A stretch of DNA of 64,000 bases, taken from NCBI RefSeq assembly GCF_003130075.1, contig NZ_NRCW01000002.1, positions 310,001 through 374,000 on the forward strand. The letters run 5' to 3'. Below, piece after piece: positions 47,986 to 58,539 of the stretch (its first letter is position 1; each line of letters begins with the position of its first letter). Both the position numbers and the translations under genes were made by a program. This DNA is from Aggregatibacter segnis (lineage in GTDB: Bacteria; Pseudomonadota; Gammaproteobacteria; Enterobacterales; Pasteurellaceae). The notes beneath the pieces were generated by a model. The model did not search any database and was not told the origin of the DNA. It worked only from the letters and a program-made list of their open reading frames with translations.

Positions 47986-48982
47986 ATATGCTTTCCCCTA
48001 AATGGATCTGGTAGCCTAAATTGATGATAGCGCTTTGCGCGGGAATATTGTCAATTCGGGCCAGTAATTCCTGTGCAGCAATACGCCCAATGTCTAAACG
48101 CGGCGTGATCACCGTGGCAAGTTGTGGCGTGATCGATTGGCCTACATCGTGTCCGTGGAAACCGGCAACAGCAATTTGCTTGGGCACTTGAATGCCTAGC
48201 CGTTGGCATTCAAAAATAGCGCCAATGGCGATGTCGTCATTAGTGCAAAAAATACCGTCAATTTGCGGAAATATTTCAAGTGCCTGATGCAACAATTCGC
48301 CGCCTAGCGTAAAAGAAGAATGTTCTTTAGTGGCGATCACATGTGGTGTTAATTGATACTTTGCCATGGCGTTTTCATAGCCTTGCTGACGTAAACGCGT
48401 GCGTTTATCTTGACGCGCCGCAAAATAAACTACGTTGCGATGCCCTCGATTAATCATGGTTTCCACCATCGCTTGTGCCGCCGCGATATTGTCAAAACCG
48501 ACAACCTGTTGGATACCAACCTCGGTGGTATCCATGATTTCAATCACAGGAATATTCGCCACTTTGAGCATTTTTTTAGTTTTTTCGGAATGCTGACTTT
48601 CCGACAAAATAATGCCGTCCACGTTGTAAGACAGCAGGCTTTCAATACGACGTTCCTCTTTCTTTTCACTGTAACCGTAATGCGCCAACATGGTTTGATA
48701 ACCCGCTTTATCGGTAATTTGCTCAATACCACGAATCACATTAGCGAACACCTGATTGGTCAACGACGGTACCAACACACCAATTGCCCGACTTTTAGCA
48801 TTAGACAAGATATCCGGTGCGCGATTAGGAATATAGCCGAAACGTTCAATGGCTTCGGCAATGCGCGCTTGTGTACCATTCGCCACTGAATCAGGATTGC
48901 GTAGATAGCGACTAATGGTCATCTTCGTAATGCCAAGGTAATCGGCAATATCTTGTAATGTCGGGCGTTTATTTTTTGTCAT
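47984..48982 (-). CDS. gntR: Gluconate operon repressor GntR, LacI family
   Basis: Represses gntT and gntK until gluconate binds. N-terminal helix-turn-helix TLQDIADYLGITKMTISRYL (residues 8-27), hinge RAPDILSNAKSRAIGV, then the sugar-binding core with IDGIFCTNDDIAIGAIFECQ and AVAGFHGHDVGQSITPQLAT, matching E. coli GntR. 332 residues. Both predicted operators lie in the adjacent divergent region. Third LacI-family regulator in this window, after cra and purR. Confidence 0.92.
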   Translation of the reverse strand: MTKNKRPTLQDIADYLGITKMTISRYLRNPDSVANGTQARIAEAIERFGYIPNRAPDILSNAKSRAIGVLVPSLTNQVFANVIRGIEQITDKAGYQTMLAHYGYSEKKEERRIESLLSYNVDGIILSESQHSEKTKKMLKVANIPVIEIMDTTEVGIQQVVGFDNIAAAQAMVETMINRGHRNVVYFAARQDKRTRLRQQGYENAMAKYQLTPHVIATKEHSSFTLGGELLHQALEIFPQIDGIFCTNDDIAIGAIFECQRLGIQVPKQIAVAGFHGHDVGQSITPQLATVITPRLDIGRIAAQELLARIDNIPAQSAIINLGYQIHLGESI

Positions 48983-49032
48983 AAAGAAAAAAGCCTAAAG
49001 AATAAATAAGATGATTTTAGACTAAGGCAAAA

Positions 49033-49857
49033 TCAATCACAAATTGCTAAACGTTCTCTACCACTATAAACCGTCGCACGCCCCGGTCTGGCAAAACCAA
49101 TTAACGTTAAGTTGTATTGTTCTGCCATTTCTACCGCCAAATCTGTTGAAGCCGAAATTGCGACTAACATTTCTATGCCTGCAGATACTGTTTTTTGCAC
49201 CATTTCATAACTGGCGCGACTGGTCACCACAATAAACCCTTGGGGCTTGTCCGCTTTGGCATGCCAACCTAATAATTTATCCAACGCCACATGGCGACCG
49301 ACATCTTCACGAATGGCGAGTAATTTACCTTCCATGGAGAAAAATGCCGCCGCATGCGTGGAGCCCGTTTGTTTACCTAATTCCTGAGCCTCTTGTAATT
49401 GCTGTAAGCAATCGTCTAGTTGTGCCACACGGAAGGTTAAAGTGCGGTCTAATTTTTTAACGTTTTTATAAACCTGTTGAATCTGTTCCGCACCACAAAT
49501 GCCACAACCGGTTCGTCCGGTTAAGGTGCGTCGATGATCTTTCAATGCCACAAAACAGCGGGTCGCCAACTCAATTCTCGCTTCAATGCCATTGCAGGCT
49601 TCTTCAATATCAATGCCATAAATATCACTAGGTTTATCAATAATTCCTTCCGATAAAGAAAACCCCATGGCGAAATCTTCCAAATCTCGTGGAGAACACA
49701 TCATCACTGTGTGAGAAATATCGTTATAAACCAACGCCACTGGCGTTTCAGTGGCTAAAATTTCTTGTTTCTCAGAAATAGCAATCTTGTTAGCGCTTTG
49801 TTGCTCATTTGTTAATTTTTTAATAAAGTGAATTAATTTTTTTTTGATCCAACTCAA
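49033..49857 (-). CDS. fdhD: Formate dehydrogenase sulfurtransferase FdhD
   Basis: Transfers sulfur from IscS to the molybdenum cofactor of formate dehydrogenase; without it the enzyme is inactive. The essential cysteine loop [12 protein letters not shown] lies near residue 117, and [32 protein letters not shown] and [11 protein letters not shown] follow. 274 residues. The start is a TTG (AGTTGGATC follows), with AAGGA upstream; internal ATGs are too far in. Divergent from fdxG, whose product it activates. Confidence 0.94.
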   Translation of the reverse strand: MSWIKKKLIHFIKKLTNEQQSANKIAISEKQEILATETPVALVYNDISHTVMMCSPRDLEDFAMGFSLSEGIIDKPSDIYGIDIEEACNGIEARIELATRCFVALKDHRRTLTGRTGCGICGAEQIQQVYKNVKKLDRTLTFRVAQLDDCLQQLQEAQELGKQTGSTHAAAFFSMEGKLLAIREDVGRHVALDKLLGWHAKADKPQGFIVVTSRASYEMVQKTVSAGIEMLVAISASTDLAVEMAEQYNLTLIGFARPGRATVYSGRERLAICD

Positions 49858-50040
49858 AATTTTCTATCCTTATAGCCATTATTAATTATGGATTTCTGTA
49901 CAAAAAATAGGTATTCTACCCGCCGCTACTAGTCAAGTAACTATGTATTTTAATTGTTACATAACTACTCAGCATCGTTTCGCTAAATTTTAATACAAAT
50001 TTAACAAAAACGACCATCAGATTATCTAGTTAAATACAAA

Positions 50041-50054
50041 TTTAAAACTATCAA
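50041..50054. promoter_or_regulatory. Weak FNR-like site before fdxG
   Basis: TTTAAAACTATCAA matches 8 of 10 informative positions of TTGAT-N4-ATCAA, 40 bases before the fdxG start. Anaerobic activation would suit this operon, but the left half is poor. Confidence 0.3.
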
Positions 50055-50093
50055 ACTGAAAACAACAAATTTTGTTGATTGTGGGGAGTGTTT

Positions 50094-53000
50094 ATGCAGA
50101 TCTCAAGAAGAAAATTCTTCAAGGTCTGTGCCGGCGGTATGGCAGGAACATCGGTTGCGATGTTAGGCTTTGCTCCGGCTACGGCCTTAGCTGCGCCACG
50201 CGAATACAAACTATTGCGTGCGAAAGAATCGCGTCAAACCTGTACATACTGCTCGGTAAGTTGCGGCATGTTAATGTACAGTACAGGTACACCATCTAAT
50301 ACCATAAGTGGTCACACCGCGACAAATACCCGTTCTAAATTATTCCATATCGAAGGCGACCCGGATCATCCGATCAGCCGTGGTGCATTATGCCCTAAAG
50401 GTGCCGGTGCATTAGACTTTATCAATAGCGAAAGCCGTAACTTATATCCAGAATACCGCGCGCCGGGTTCCGATAAATGGGAACGTATTTCTTGGCAAGA
50501 TGCGATTAAACGTATTGCCCGCTTGATGAAAGATGACCGTGATGCCAACTTCGTTGAGAAAAATGCTGAAGGCAACACGGTCAACCGTTGGACAACCACG
50601 GGGATTATGACAGCATCGGCAATCAGTAATGAAGCCGCATTGCTAACCCATAAGTGGATTCGCATGTTAGGGATGCTTCCGGTATGTAACCAAGCGAATA
50701 CTTGACACGGACCAACGGTAGCAAGTCTTGCTCCATCATTTGGTCGCGGTGCCATGACAAACAACTGGGTTGATATCAAAAACGCCAATCTTATTCTTAT
50801 TCAAGGCGGTAACCCTGCTGAAGCTCACCCTGTTGGCTTCCGTTGGGTCATTGAAGCGAAGAAAAACGGTGCGAAAATCATCGTTGTCGATCCGCGCTTT
50901 AACCGTACAGCTTCCGTAGCTGACCTTCACGCGCCAATTCGTTCCGGTTCTGACATTGCCTTCTTAATGGGGGTGATCCGTTACTTATTGGAAACCAATC
51001 AAATTCAACACGAATACGTTAAACACTATACCAATGCATCCTTCTTAGTGAACGAAGGCTATAAGTTCGAAGACGGTTTATTCTCCGGATTTGACGAAGC
51101 AAAAGGTAAGTATGATAAATCAACTTGGAACTACCAATTTGATGAAAATGGTCATGCTAAACGTGATATGACATTACAACACCCACGTTGTGTCATTAAC
51201 GTATTAAAAGAACACGTTTCCCGCTATACCCCGGAAATGGTTGAAAAAGTTACCGGTGTAAAACAAAAAACCTTCCTACAAATCTGTGAAGAAATCGGTA
51301 AAACATCGGCACCAAATAAAACCATGACGCACTTATATGCGCTTGGCTTTACTGAACACACAATCGGTACGCAAAATATTCGCTCCATGGCGATGATCCA
51401 ATTGCTCTTGGGTAATATTGGTATGCCGGGTGGTGGTATTAACGCATTACGTGGTCACTCTAACGTACAAGGTACAACCGATATGGGCTTGTTACCGACA
51501 ATGTTACCTGGCTATATGCGTTTACCGACAGACAAAGAAACGTCCTTCGACCAATTCATGAATGCAATTACGCCGAAAGACATCGTGCCAAACCAAACAA
51601 ACTATTATCGTAATACATCAAAATTCTTCACCAGTATGATGAAGACTTTCTATGGCGATAACGCGACAAAAGAAAACGGTTGGGGCTTTAACTTCTTACC
51701 AAAAGTCGATCGCGTCTATGACCCGATTACTCATATCAAAATGATGCATGACGGTGAATTGAACGGTTGGATTTTACAAGGTTTCAACGTATTAAACTCA
51801 TTACCGAACAAAAACAAAACTGTTGCAGGTATGAGTAAGTTGAAATACTTAATCGTTATGGATCCATTGCAAACCGAAAGTTCCGAATTCTGGAAAAACT
51901 TTGGGGAAGCGAACGATGTAGATCCGTCCAAAATCCAAACAGAAGTGTTCCGTTTACCAACCACCTGTTTCGCGGAAGAAGATGGTTCTATCGCTAACTC
52001 CGGTCGTTGGGTGCAATGGCACCAAAAATCTTGCGATCAACCAGGCGAAGCCTTACCGGATGTAGAGATTTTATCTATGCTCCGTGAAGAAATGCATGAG
52101 CTTTATAAGAAAGAAGGTGGTCGCGGTATTGAGTCCTTTGAAGCCATGACGTGGAACTATAATATTCCACATGCGCCATCATCATCTGAACTGGCTAAAG
52201 AAGTTAACGGCTATGCTTTGGAAGATCTTTATGACGCAAATGGCAACCTAATGTATAAAAAAGGTCAACTACTTAACTCCTTTGCACACTTACGTGATGA
52301 CGGTACAACGTCCTCCGGTAACTGGATTTATGTAGGTCAATGGACTGAAAAAGGTAACCAAACAGAAAACCGTGATAATTCCGATCCATCCGGTTTAGGT
52401 TGTAACTTAGGTTGGAGCTTTGCATGGCCGGCAAACCGTCGCGTGCTTTATAACCGTGCGTCTTTAGACATTAACGGTAATCCATGGGATAAACATCGTC
52501 AGTTAATCAAATGGAACGGCAAAAACTGGAACTGGTTTGATATTGCTGACTATGGCACACAACCACCAGGTTCTGATGCAGGTCCGTTTATCATGTCTGC
52601 TGAAGGTGTTGGTCGTTTATTCGCTGTTGATAAAGTCAATAGTGGACCCGTACCGGAGCATTATGAACCGATTGAAAGCCCAATTGATACTAACCCGTTA
52701 CACCCAAGTGTTGTGACCGATCCAACGGTACGTATTTATAAAGAAGACCGTGAGTTTATCGGTTCAAATAAAGAGTATCCGTTTGTCGCAACAACTTATC
52801 GTTTAACCGAGCACTTCCACAGCTGGACGGCACAAGCGGCATTAAACATCATCGCGCAACCACAACAATTTGTGGAAATCGGTGAGGCACTTGCAGCAGA
52901 AAAAGGCATCCAAAAAGGCGATATGGTAAAAGTTACCTCTCGTCGTGGTTATATCAAAGCTGTTGCTGTGGTGACAAAACGTTTGAAAGCGTTAGAAGTT

Positions 53001-53177
53001 GACGGAAGAACAGTACACCATGTAGGTATCCCAATTCACTGGAATATGAAAGTATTAAATGGTAAAGGTAACCGTGGTTTCTCCACCAACACCTTAACGC
53101 CATCTTGGGGTGAAGCAGTCACACAAACCCCGGAATACAAAACATTCCTAGTTAATATTGAGAAGGCGGAGGTATAA
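50094..53177 (+). CDS. fdxG: Formate dehydrogenase major subunit, selenocysteine-containing
   Basis: Catalytic molybdopterin subunit of the membrane-bound formate dehydrogenase (FdnG/FdoG type), facing the periplasm. Twin-arginine signal [15 protein letters not shown] at residues 4-18; [4Fe-4S] cysteines 50, 53, 57 and 100 ([16 protein letters not shown]). The frame must be read through TGA at 50703-50705 as Sec204 in VCNQANT[11 protein letters not shown], the active-site selenocysteine; a SECIS hairpin follows. Translation continues 823 residues to a normal TAA, total about 1027 (E. coli FdnG 1015). ATG at 50094 behind GGGGAG. An ordinary gene caller splits it in two. Starts the fdxGHI operon. 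Confidence 0.96.
50717..50734 (+). promoter_or_regulatory. SECIS element of fdxG
   Basis: GGTAGCAAGTCTTGCTCC starts 11 bases after the UGA and folds as GG/CC, a single bulged U on the 5' side, AGCA/TGCT and an AGTCT-type loop. This is the same layout as the E. coli fdhF element (bulged U, GGUC-type loop) that SelB recognises. Confidence 0.85.
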
Positions 53178-53178
53178 C

Positions 53179-54111
53179 ATGGCTGGAACTGCTCAAGGCG
53201 TTCAAACGCAAGACATTATCAAGATCTCCGCTACATCAGGCTTAACTGAGCCGCCACGTGCGCGTGATCACAAAGTTGAAGTGGCAAAACTCATTGATGT
53301 ATCCACCTGTATTGGTTGTAAAGCCTGTCAGGTAGGTTGTTCGGAATGGAATGATATTCGTTCTGATGTGAATGCCCAATGTTTGGGGATTTATGACAAC
53401 CCGGTTGACCTCAATGCAAAAGCATGGACGGTGATGCGCTTCAATGAAGTGGAAGAAAATGATCGTTTAGAATGGTTAATCCGTAAAGATGGTTGTATGC
53501 ACTGTCAAGAGCCGGGCTGTTTAAAAGCTTGTCCGGCACCGGGTGCGATCATCCAGTATGCGAACGGTATCGTGGATTTCCAATCTGACAAATGTATCGG
53601 TTGTGGTTACTGTATCGCAGGTTGTCCGTTCAACATTCCACGCATGAATCCGGAAGACAATCGTGTGTACAAATGTACCCTTTGTGTCGACCGTGTTTCT
53701 GTGGGTCAAGAACCGGCTTGTGTGAAAACCTGTCCGACCGGAGCAATTCGTTTCGGTTCTAAAGAAGAAATTAAACTCTACGCGGAACAACGTGTTGCAG
53801 ATCTTAAAGCGCGCGGCTATGAAAATGCCGGTATTTACGATCCGGAAGGCGTCGGTGGTACGCATGTAATCTATGTATTACACCATGCAGATAAACCTGA
53901 ATTGTATTCCGGTTTACCGAAAGATCCGCAAATTGACACAACCGTTACATTATGGAAAGACATCCTGAAACCGGTTGCTGCGGTTGCCATGGGTGGTCTT
54001 GCACTTGCTGAAATCGGTCACTACCTCACTGTAGGTCCGAATGAGGAAGAAGATGTAGAAGATCATCACAAAGAATTTGAAGATGAAGAGGGAGGCAAAA
54101 AAGATGAGTAA
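53179..54111 (+). CDS. fdxH: Formate dehydrogenase iron-sulfur (beta) subunit
   Basis: Electron-transfer subunit linking FdxG to the cytochrome. Four [4Fe-4S] ferredoxin cysteine sets: [41 protein letters not shown] and CTLCVDR...CVKTCP; a C-terminal membrane helix ([20 protein letters not shown]) anchors it, followed by a very acidic tail ([18 protein letters not shown]). 310 residues from the ATG at 53179, one base after the fdxG stop, so expression is coupled. It overlaps fdxI by 8 bases. Confidence 0.96.
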   Translation: MAGTAQGVQTQDIIKISATSGLTEPPRARDHKVEVAKLIDVSTCIGCKACQVGCSEWNDIRSDVNAQCLGIYDNPVDLNAKAWTVMRFNEVEENDRLEWLIRKDGCMHCQEPGCLKACPAPGAIIQYANGIVDFQSDKCIGCGYCIAGCPFNIPRMNPEDNRVYKCTLCVDRVSVGQEPACVKTCPTGAIRFGSKEEIKLYAEQRVADLKARGYENAGIYDPEGVGGTHVIYVLHHADKPELYSGLPKDPQIDTTVTLWKDILKPVAAVAMGGLALAEIGHYLTVGPNEEEDVEDHHKEFEDEEGGKKDE

Positions 54112-54817
54112 AGGTAAATTTGAGATTACCAATGATACCCGTATCATTCGTCACAAACTCCCGGCGCGTCTAAGTCACTGGTTCTTGGTAATCAGTTTCT
54201 TCTTAACCATGTTTACCGGGGTAGCGTTTTTCTTCCCTGACTTTGCATGGTTAACGGAAATTCTTGGTACACCACAGCTTGCTCGTGCGATTCACCCGTT
54301 CACCGGTATTTTAATGTTTGTTGCCTTTGTGTTCTTATGTTCACTCTACTGGCACCATAACATTCCGGAGAAAAACGATATTCGTTGGGCGAAAGGAATG
54401 CTTGAAGTCTTAAAAGGTAACGAGCACGCTGTTGCTGATAACGGTAAATATAACTTGGGTCAAAAAATGTTGTTCTGGACATTGATCCTTGCCATGTTTA
54501 CCTTAATGGGCTCCGGTATCATCATGTGGCGTCAATACTTCTCGCACCACTTCTCTATTCCGGTGTTGCGTATCGCCATCTTATTGCACTCTGCTTGTGC
54601 CTTTATGTTGTTCACCGGTATCCTAGTACACATGTACATGGCATTCTGGGTGAAAGGCTCCATTCGTGGTGTCGTTGAAGGCTGGGTAACCGTTCGCTGG
54701 GCGAAAAAACACCACCCGAAATGGTATCGCGAAGAAGTTCTTCCTGAGTTAGAAAAAGACGTTGTACGGGAAGAGAAAGGCGAAAAGACGAAAGTCATCT
54801 TTAAGAAATTTAGCTAA
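54104..54817 (+). CDS. fdxI: Formate dehydrogenase cytochrome b556 (gamma) subunit
   Basis: Membrane subunit that binds two haems b and passes electrons to menaquinone. Four spans with histidine ligands: [60 protein letters not shown] and [20 protein letters not shown]. 237 residues. GGGAGG lies before the ATG at 54104 inside the end of fdxH. In H. influenzae I recall fdhE following; here the operon ends in a terminator instead. Confidence 0.95.
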   Translation: MSKGKFEITNDTRIIRHKLPARLSHWFLVISFFLTMFTGVAFFFPDFAWLTEILGTPQLARAIHPFTGILMFVAFVFLCSLYWHHNIPEKNDIRWAKGMLEVLKGNEHAVADNGKYNLGQKMLFWTLILAMFTLMGSGIIMWRQYFSHHFSIPVLRIAILLHSACAFMLFTGILVHMYMAFWVKGSIRGVVEGWVTVRWAKKHHPKWYREEVLPELEKDVVREEKGEKTKVIFKKFS

Positions 54818-54820
54818 TCT

Positions 54821-54863
54821 AAAAGTGCGGTTAAAAAACGCAATAAATTTTGACCGCACTTCT
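54821..54863 (+). terminator. USS-pair terminator after fdxI
   Basis: AAAAGTGCGGTTAAAA and TTTTGACCGCACTT form a stem with one mismatch and an 11-base loop. Confidence 0.85.
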
Positions 54864-54891
54864 TGTTGAAGCAAACCATTAAAGAAAAGAA

Positions 54892-54917
54892 AACAGCACC
54901 TTAAAGGTGCTGTTTTT
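54892..54917. terminator. Bidirectional terminator between fdxI and modC
   Basis: AACAGCACC and GGTGCTGTT form a perfect 9-bp stem with a TTAAA loop and T/A runs on both sides, ending the modABC transcript and backing up the fdx terminator. Confidence 0.88.
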
Positions 54918-54933
54918 GTATGTATAAATAAAA

Positions 54934-55995
54934 TTATGCCGACATCACGGAAATCGCTTTAATTTGCGCATAAACCAGCTGTCCCAGTTGTAACGCTAAA
55001 TCATGGAAAGACCATTTACTGATACTTGCCCAAAGGTGTTTTCCGCCAATATCCAGTTTTAAATCTACTCGATTTTCCAGCTCTAAAATCTTAACAATCC
55101 GTCCATACAACGTGTTGCGAATACTCGATTGTTCTACTTTATTCAAACTAATCGACACATCAGAACTATGAATGCAAATTCGCACTTTCTCATTGATCTG
55201 CACCTCAACTTGATTAATCCAAATATTCTGATCGCCAATCGAAAGTGCGGTCATTTTATAAGACGGATTATGCATAAAAACAGGCAAAGAAAGCACCGCA
55301 CTTTGTTCATTTTCCTGTTTCCAAGGAAGAAACAGCGGACTTTCCCAAATACTTTCTAACACATCATAAGCTTCCACTTTGCCGTTAGTCAGCAATACAA
55401 CCCGCTCAGCTAAACGCAACAATTCATCAAGACTGTGAGTGACATATAAAATCGGAATGTTAATTTCTTTCGATAGCCGTTCCAGATAATTCATCAGCTC
55501 ACGTTTGCGCGGTAAGTCCAAGGCAGAAAGGGGTTCATCCATTAATAAAATTTCCGGATCCGTCAATAATGCCCGCCCAATAGCAACCCGTTGTTTTTCA
55601 CCACCGGATAAGGTTATCGGATAGCGTTTTAACAAATGGCCGATACCTAGCAACTCAACAATATAGTTAAATTCATCTTTGCTGGTATTTTTCATGCCAT
55701 AACGCAAATTACCATTCACCGTATAGTGAGGAAATAAGCGGGCATCCTGAAAAACATAGCCAATATTGCGCTGATTGGTCGGCACACAAACATTTTCTGC
55801 CGAATTGAACAATTCACGATCATTTAACGAAATCACGCCTTCATCCGGATTAATCAATCCGCTAACAAGATTAATGAGGGAAGATTTCCCCGAACCTGAC
55901 AAACCAAAAAGTGCGGTGACACCTTGCGATGGAATATCTAAATGCGCTTCTAGGGGTAAAGTACCTAACTGTTTTTTTACATCAATGTGCAGCAT
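54934..55995 (-). CDS. modC: Molybdate ABC transporter ATPase ModC
   Basis: ATPase of the ModABC molybdate importer. Walker [18 protein letters not shown] from residue 31, [13 protein letters not shown], signature [16 protein letters not shown] and Walker [13 protein letters not shown]; a C-terminal TOBE/Mop domain (about 290-353, [20 protein letters not shown]) binds molybdate. 353 residues. Its start overlaps the modB end by 14 bases, so translation is coupled. Confidence 0.95.
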   Translation of the reverse strand: MLHIDVKKQLGTLPLEAHLDIPSQGVTALFGLSGSGKSSLINLVSGLINPDEGVISLNDRELFNSAENVCVPTNQRNIGYVFQDARLFPHYTVNGNLRYGMKNTSKDEFNYIVELLGIGHLLKRYPITLSGGEKQRVAIGRALLTDPEILLMDEPLSALDLPRKRELMNYLERLSKEINIPILYVTHSLDELLRLAERVVLLTNGKVEAYDVLESIWESPLFLPWKQENEQSAVLSLPVFMHNPSYKMTALSIGDQNIWINQVEVQINEKVRICIHSSDVSISLNKVEQSSIRNTLYGRIVKILELENRVDLKLDIGGKHLWASISKWSFHDLALQLGQLVYAQIKAISVMSA

Positions 55996-56710
55996 CGCTT
56001 TGTCCTAATCTTTTTTGCATACGTTTTGCCAACCATTCCGATAACAATAAAGAAATCAGCGATAAAATCACAGCAAAGACACATAATCTGGCCGCTTGTT
56101 CTTCCGCTCCCGGTGTTTGAATAAAGGAATACATGGCCAAGGGAATGGTTTGGGTTTCGCCGGCAATATTGGACACAAAGGTGATGGTGGCGCCGAATTC
56201 CCCTAAAGAACGCGCAAAACCGAGCACAATGCCGGCAAGAATGCCCGGTAAAGATAACGGTAAGGTGATAGTTAAAAATACCCGCCACGCAGAAGCCCCC
56301 AGTGTTCTGGCGGCCTGTTCCAATTTTAAATCGATACTTTCAAGGGAAAGGCGAATGGCACGCACGACCAAAGGGAATGCCACCACCGCAGAAGCTAATA
56401 CAGCCCCTTTCCAACTAAATCCAAAGGTCAATCCAAACCATTGATACAAATACTTGCCGATAAAACCATTGCGTCCCATAGCAACCAATAAAAGATAACC
56501 AATGACAACCGGCGGCAACACCAAAGGCAAGTGAATAATCCCGCCCACAATGGATTTGCCATAAAAATCTTTTCGTGCCAAAAGCCATGCCACCAAAACA
56601 GCAACAGGCAAACTCCATACCATCGCACTGACGGAGACTTCCAAACTCAAGCGAATGGCATCGATTTCTAATGGGCTCAAGCCTAATAACACCAGAAACT
56701 CTGTAAACAA
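55982..56710 (-). CDS. modB: Molybdate ABC transporter permease ModB
   Basis: Inner-membrane permease of ModABC, about five spans. The EAA loop [20 protein letters not shown] (contact with ModC) and [19 protein letters not shown], the ModB signature, are clear. 242 residues. The start is TTG with AGGGAA about 8 bases ahead; the next ATG would cut off the first span. A hairpin separates it from modA. Confidence 0.93.
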   Translation of the reverse strand: MFTEFLVLLGLSPLEIDAIRLSLEVSVSAMVWSLPVAVLVAWLLARKDFYGKSIVGGIIHLPLVLPPVVIGYLLLVAMGRNGFIGKYLYQWFGLTFGFSWKGAVLASAVVAFPLVVRAIRLSLESIDLKLEQAARTLGASAWRVFLTITLPLSLPGILAGIVLGFARSLGEFGATITFVSNIAGETQTIPLAMYSFIQTPGAEEQAARLCVFAVILSLISLLLSEWLAKRMQKRLGQSDAAH

Positions 56711-56732
56711 AATTCAATTCCCTATATAAATA

Positions 56733-56756
56733 AAGCGTAGCACAATGGCTACGCTT
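56733..56756 (-). promoter_or_regulatory. Intercistronic stem-loop between modA and modB
   Basis: AAGCGTAGC and GCTACGCTT form a perfect 9-bp stem with a 6-base loop and no T run. As in afuAB, it lies between the binding-protein gene and the permease gene. Confidence 0.7.
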
Positions 56757-56777
56757 AATGAGTCAAAGCGAGTCTGC

Positions 56778-57542
56778 TTATTTTACAGAGAAACCGTAAT
56801 CCACAAATACTTTTTTCGCTTCAGGCGATTCTAAGTATTTCAAGAATGCTTGCGTTTCCGCATTGTTGTGATCTTTTAAAATCGCAACCGGATAATCCGC
56901 CGGTTTGTAAGAATCTTGTGGGAACACGCCAATCGCTTTCACTTCTTTGCTCACTTTCGCATCAGTTGCATACACAATACCTAAAGGTGCTTCACCACGT
57001 TCAACTAAGGCTAATGCCGCACGCACGTCTTTGGCACGAGCTAATTTGTCTTTGACTTGATCCCATAAGTTTAATTTGGTTAACGCTTCTTCCGCATATT
57101 GACCTGCAGGTACGTGTGCAGGGTCACCTACAGACAAATAAGCATCTTTTAATTGGTTAATCCATTCACCTTTTGCGATATCAACGTTTTGTAATTTGCT
57201 GTCTTTTTGTGAGATTAAAACTAGTTCATTACCCACTAATAATTTTTCGGTTTCTTTAACGGTTAACCCTTTTTCTGAAAGGTATTTCATCCATTTTGTA
57301 CTGGCTGAAATAAATAAATCCGCTGGTGCACCTTCTTCAATTTGTTTTGCTAAGGTTGAAGAGGAAGCAAAAGAAAATACCACTTCTTCTTTTGGATTCA
57401 CTTTTTTGTAGTCTTCTGCCACTTGCTTTAATGAATCGGTCATTGAAGCAGCAGCAAACACAGTCACTTTCGCCTGTGCAGAAAGAGAGAATGCTAAACA
57501 AGCCGCCGCTAAACCGGCAGCGATTTTTGAATATTTAAACAT
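56778..57542 (-). CDS. modA: Periplasmic molybdate-binding protein ModA
   Basis: Captures molybdate (or tungstate) in the periplasm. Signal peptide KIAAGLAAACLAFSLSAQAK, then VTVFAAASMTDSLKQVAEDY with the oxyanion-binding Ser/Ala loop, VVFSFASSSTLAKQIEEGAP and ADLFISAS. 254 residues. ACGGAGTTTTTACT precedes the ATG. First gene of modABC, divergent from modE, whose product represses it when molybdate is plentiful. Confidence 0.96.
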   Translation of the reverse strand: MFKYSKIAAGLAAACLAFSLSAQAKVTVFAAASMTDSLKQVAEDYKKVNPKEEVVFSFASSSTLAKQIEEGAPADLFISASTKWMKYLSEKGLTVKETEKLLVGNELVLISQKDSKLQNVDIAKGEWINQLKDAYLSVGDPAHVPAGQYAEEALTKLNLWDQVKDKLARAKDVRAALALVERGEAPLGIVYATDAKVSKEVKAIGVFPQDSYKPADYPVAILKDHNNAETQAFLKYLESPEAKKVFVDYGFSVK

Positions 57543-57570
57543 AGTAAAAACTCCGTTTTGGTTGGTTAAT

Positions 57571-57594
57571 AAGTTATATATAGCGCAAATTATA
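57571..57594 (-). promoter_or_regulatory. modA promoter and probable ModE operator
   Basis: Reading the minus strand, TATAAT (57594-57589) is followed at once by GCGCTATATATAACTT (57586-57571). AT-alternating TATATAA sequence over the start site is the usual location and composition of a ModE operator. The match to a formal consensus was judged by eye only. Confidence 0.5.
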
Positions 57595-57747
57595 CAACGA
57601 AAATAGAGAAATAAAAGGCGTATAATCCATTATTTAAAAAACAAAATATATCCTAACCTTTCGGAGGTAGGGTTAAACATTCTTATTCTTTTAGAAATAT
57701 AGTATGATGTGCCGCATATAGTCGTCAGCGCAATTTTGAGGAACACA

Positions 57748-58527
57748 ATGAACGGAACAGAAATTTTACTCACCATCAAACTAAAAGAAACCCTTTTCGC
57801 CGATCCTAAACGTATCCGTTTATTACAAGAAATTGAAAAATGCGGCTCCATCAATCAAGCGGCTAAAAATGCCAATGTCAGTTATAAAAGCGCTTGGGAT
57901 CATCTTGAGGCAATGAACCAAATTAGCCCCAAACCATTGCTAGAACGCAATATTGGTGGGCGAAATGGTGGCGGAACAGCATTAACCGTTTATGCACAGC
58001 GCTTATTGAAACTTTATGATTTGCTAGAACAAACCCAAGAAAAAGCCTTTGATATTTTGCATGATGAAAAAGTGCCGTTAAACAGTTTGCTCTCTGCCAT
58101 GGCGCGTTTTTCTTTACAAACCAGTGCCAGAAACCAATTTTTCGGCAAAGTGCAAGCATTAAGATTTGAAAATATTCACTGTTTTGTTGACATTCTTTTA
58201 GAAGATTTTGACAAACCTCTGACTGTCTCTATCACAGAAAAAAGTGCGGTGCGTTTAAAACTTGAATCTGATAAAGAAGTAATGGTGATGTTTAAGGCGC
58301 CATGGGTCAAAATTACCGCCAATCCGCAAGAGAATTTGCCAAATCAATTTAAAGCCAAGGTCACCTCCATTATTGACAAAGGTGAAGCCGGTGAAGCGAT
58401 TTTAGTGTTAGAAGGCTCGAACATCGAGTTCTGTGCAACGCTCACAAAAGATCAACATGTGGAAATCAATCAGTCCGTTTGGGCTTCTGTTGATCCGGAA
58501 CAGGTGATTATTGCGACGCTTTATTAA
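57748..58527 (+). CDS. modE: Molybdate-responsive regulator ModE
   Basis: Dimeric repressor of modABC and activator of molybdoenzyme genes. N-terminal winged helix with KRIRLLQEIEKCGSINQAAK and VSYKSAWDHLEAMNQ (about residues 20-55), wing ERNIGGRNGGGTALT, then two C-terminal Mop-type molybdate-binding domains (from about 125). 259 residues from the ATG at 57748 behind TTGAGGAACACA; the frame is open 13 codons upstream but the homologous start is MNGTEILL. Divergent from modA. Confidence 0.94.
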   Translation: MNGTEILLTIKLKETLFADPKRIRLLQEIEKCGSINQAAKNANVSYKSAWDHLEAMNQISPKPLLERNIGGRNGGGTALTVYAQRLLKLYDLLEQTQEKAFDILHDEKVPLNSLLSAMARFSLQTSARNQFFGKVQALRFENIHCFVDILLEDFDKPLTVSITEKSAVRLKLESDKEVMVMFKAPWVKITANPQENLPNQFKAKVTSIIDKGEAGEAILVLEGSNIEFCATLTKDQHVEINQSVWASVDPEQVIIATLY

Positions 58528-58539
58528 TCTCTAAAGACA

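Noticed and set aside
50094-50705. fdxG appears to end at a stop codon after 203 residues, as if a frameshifted or broken gene
   Set aside because: The stop is UGA in the exact formate dehydrogenase selenocysteine context, followed by a SECIS hairpin, and the downstream frame continues the same protein.
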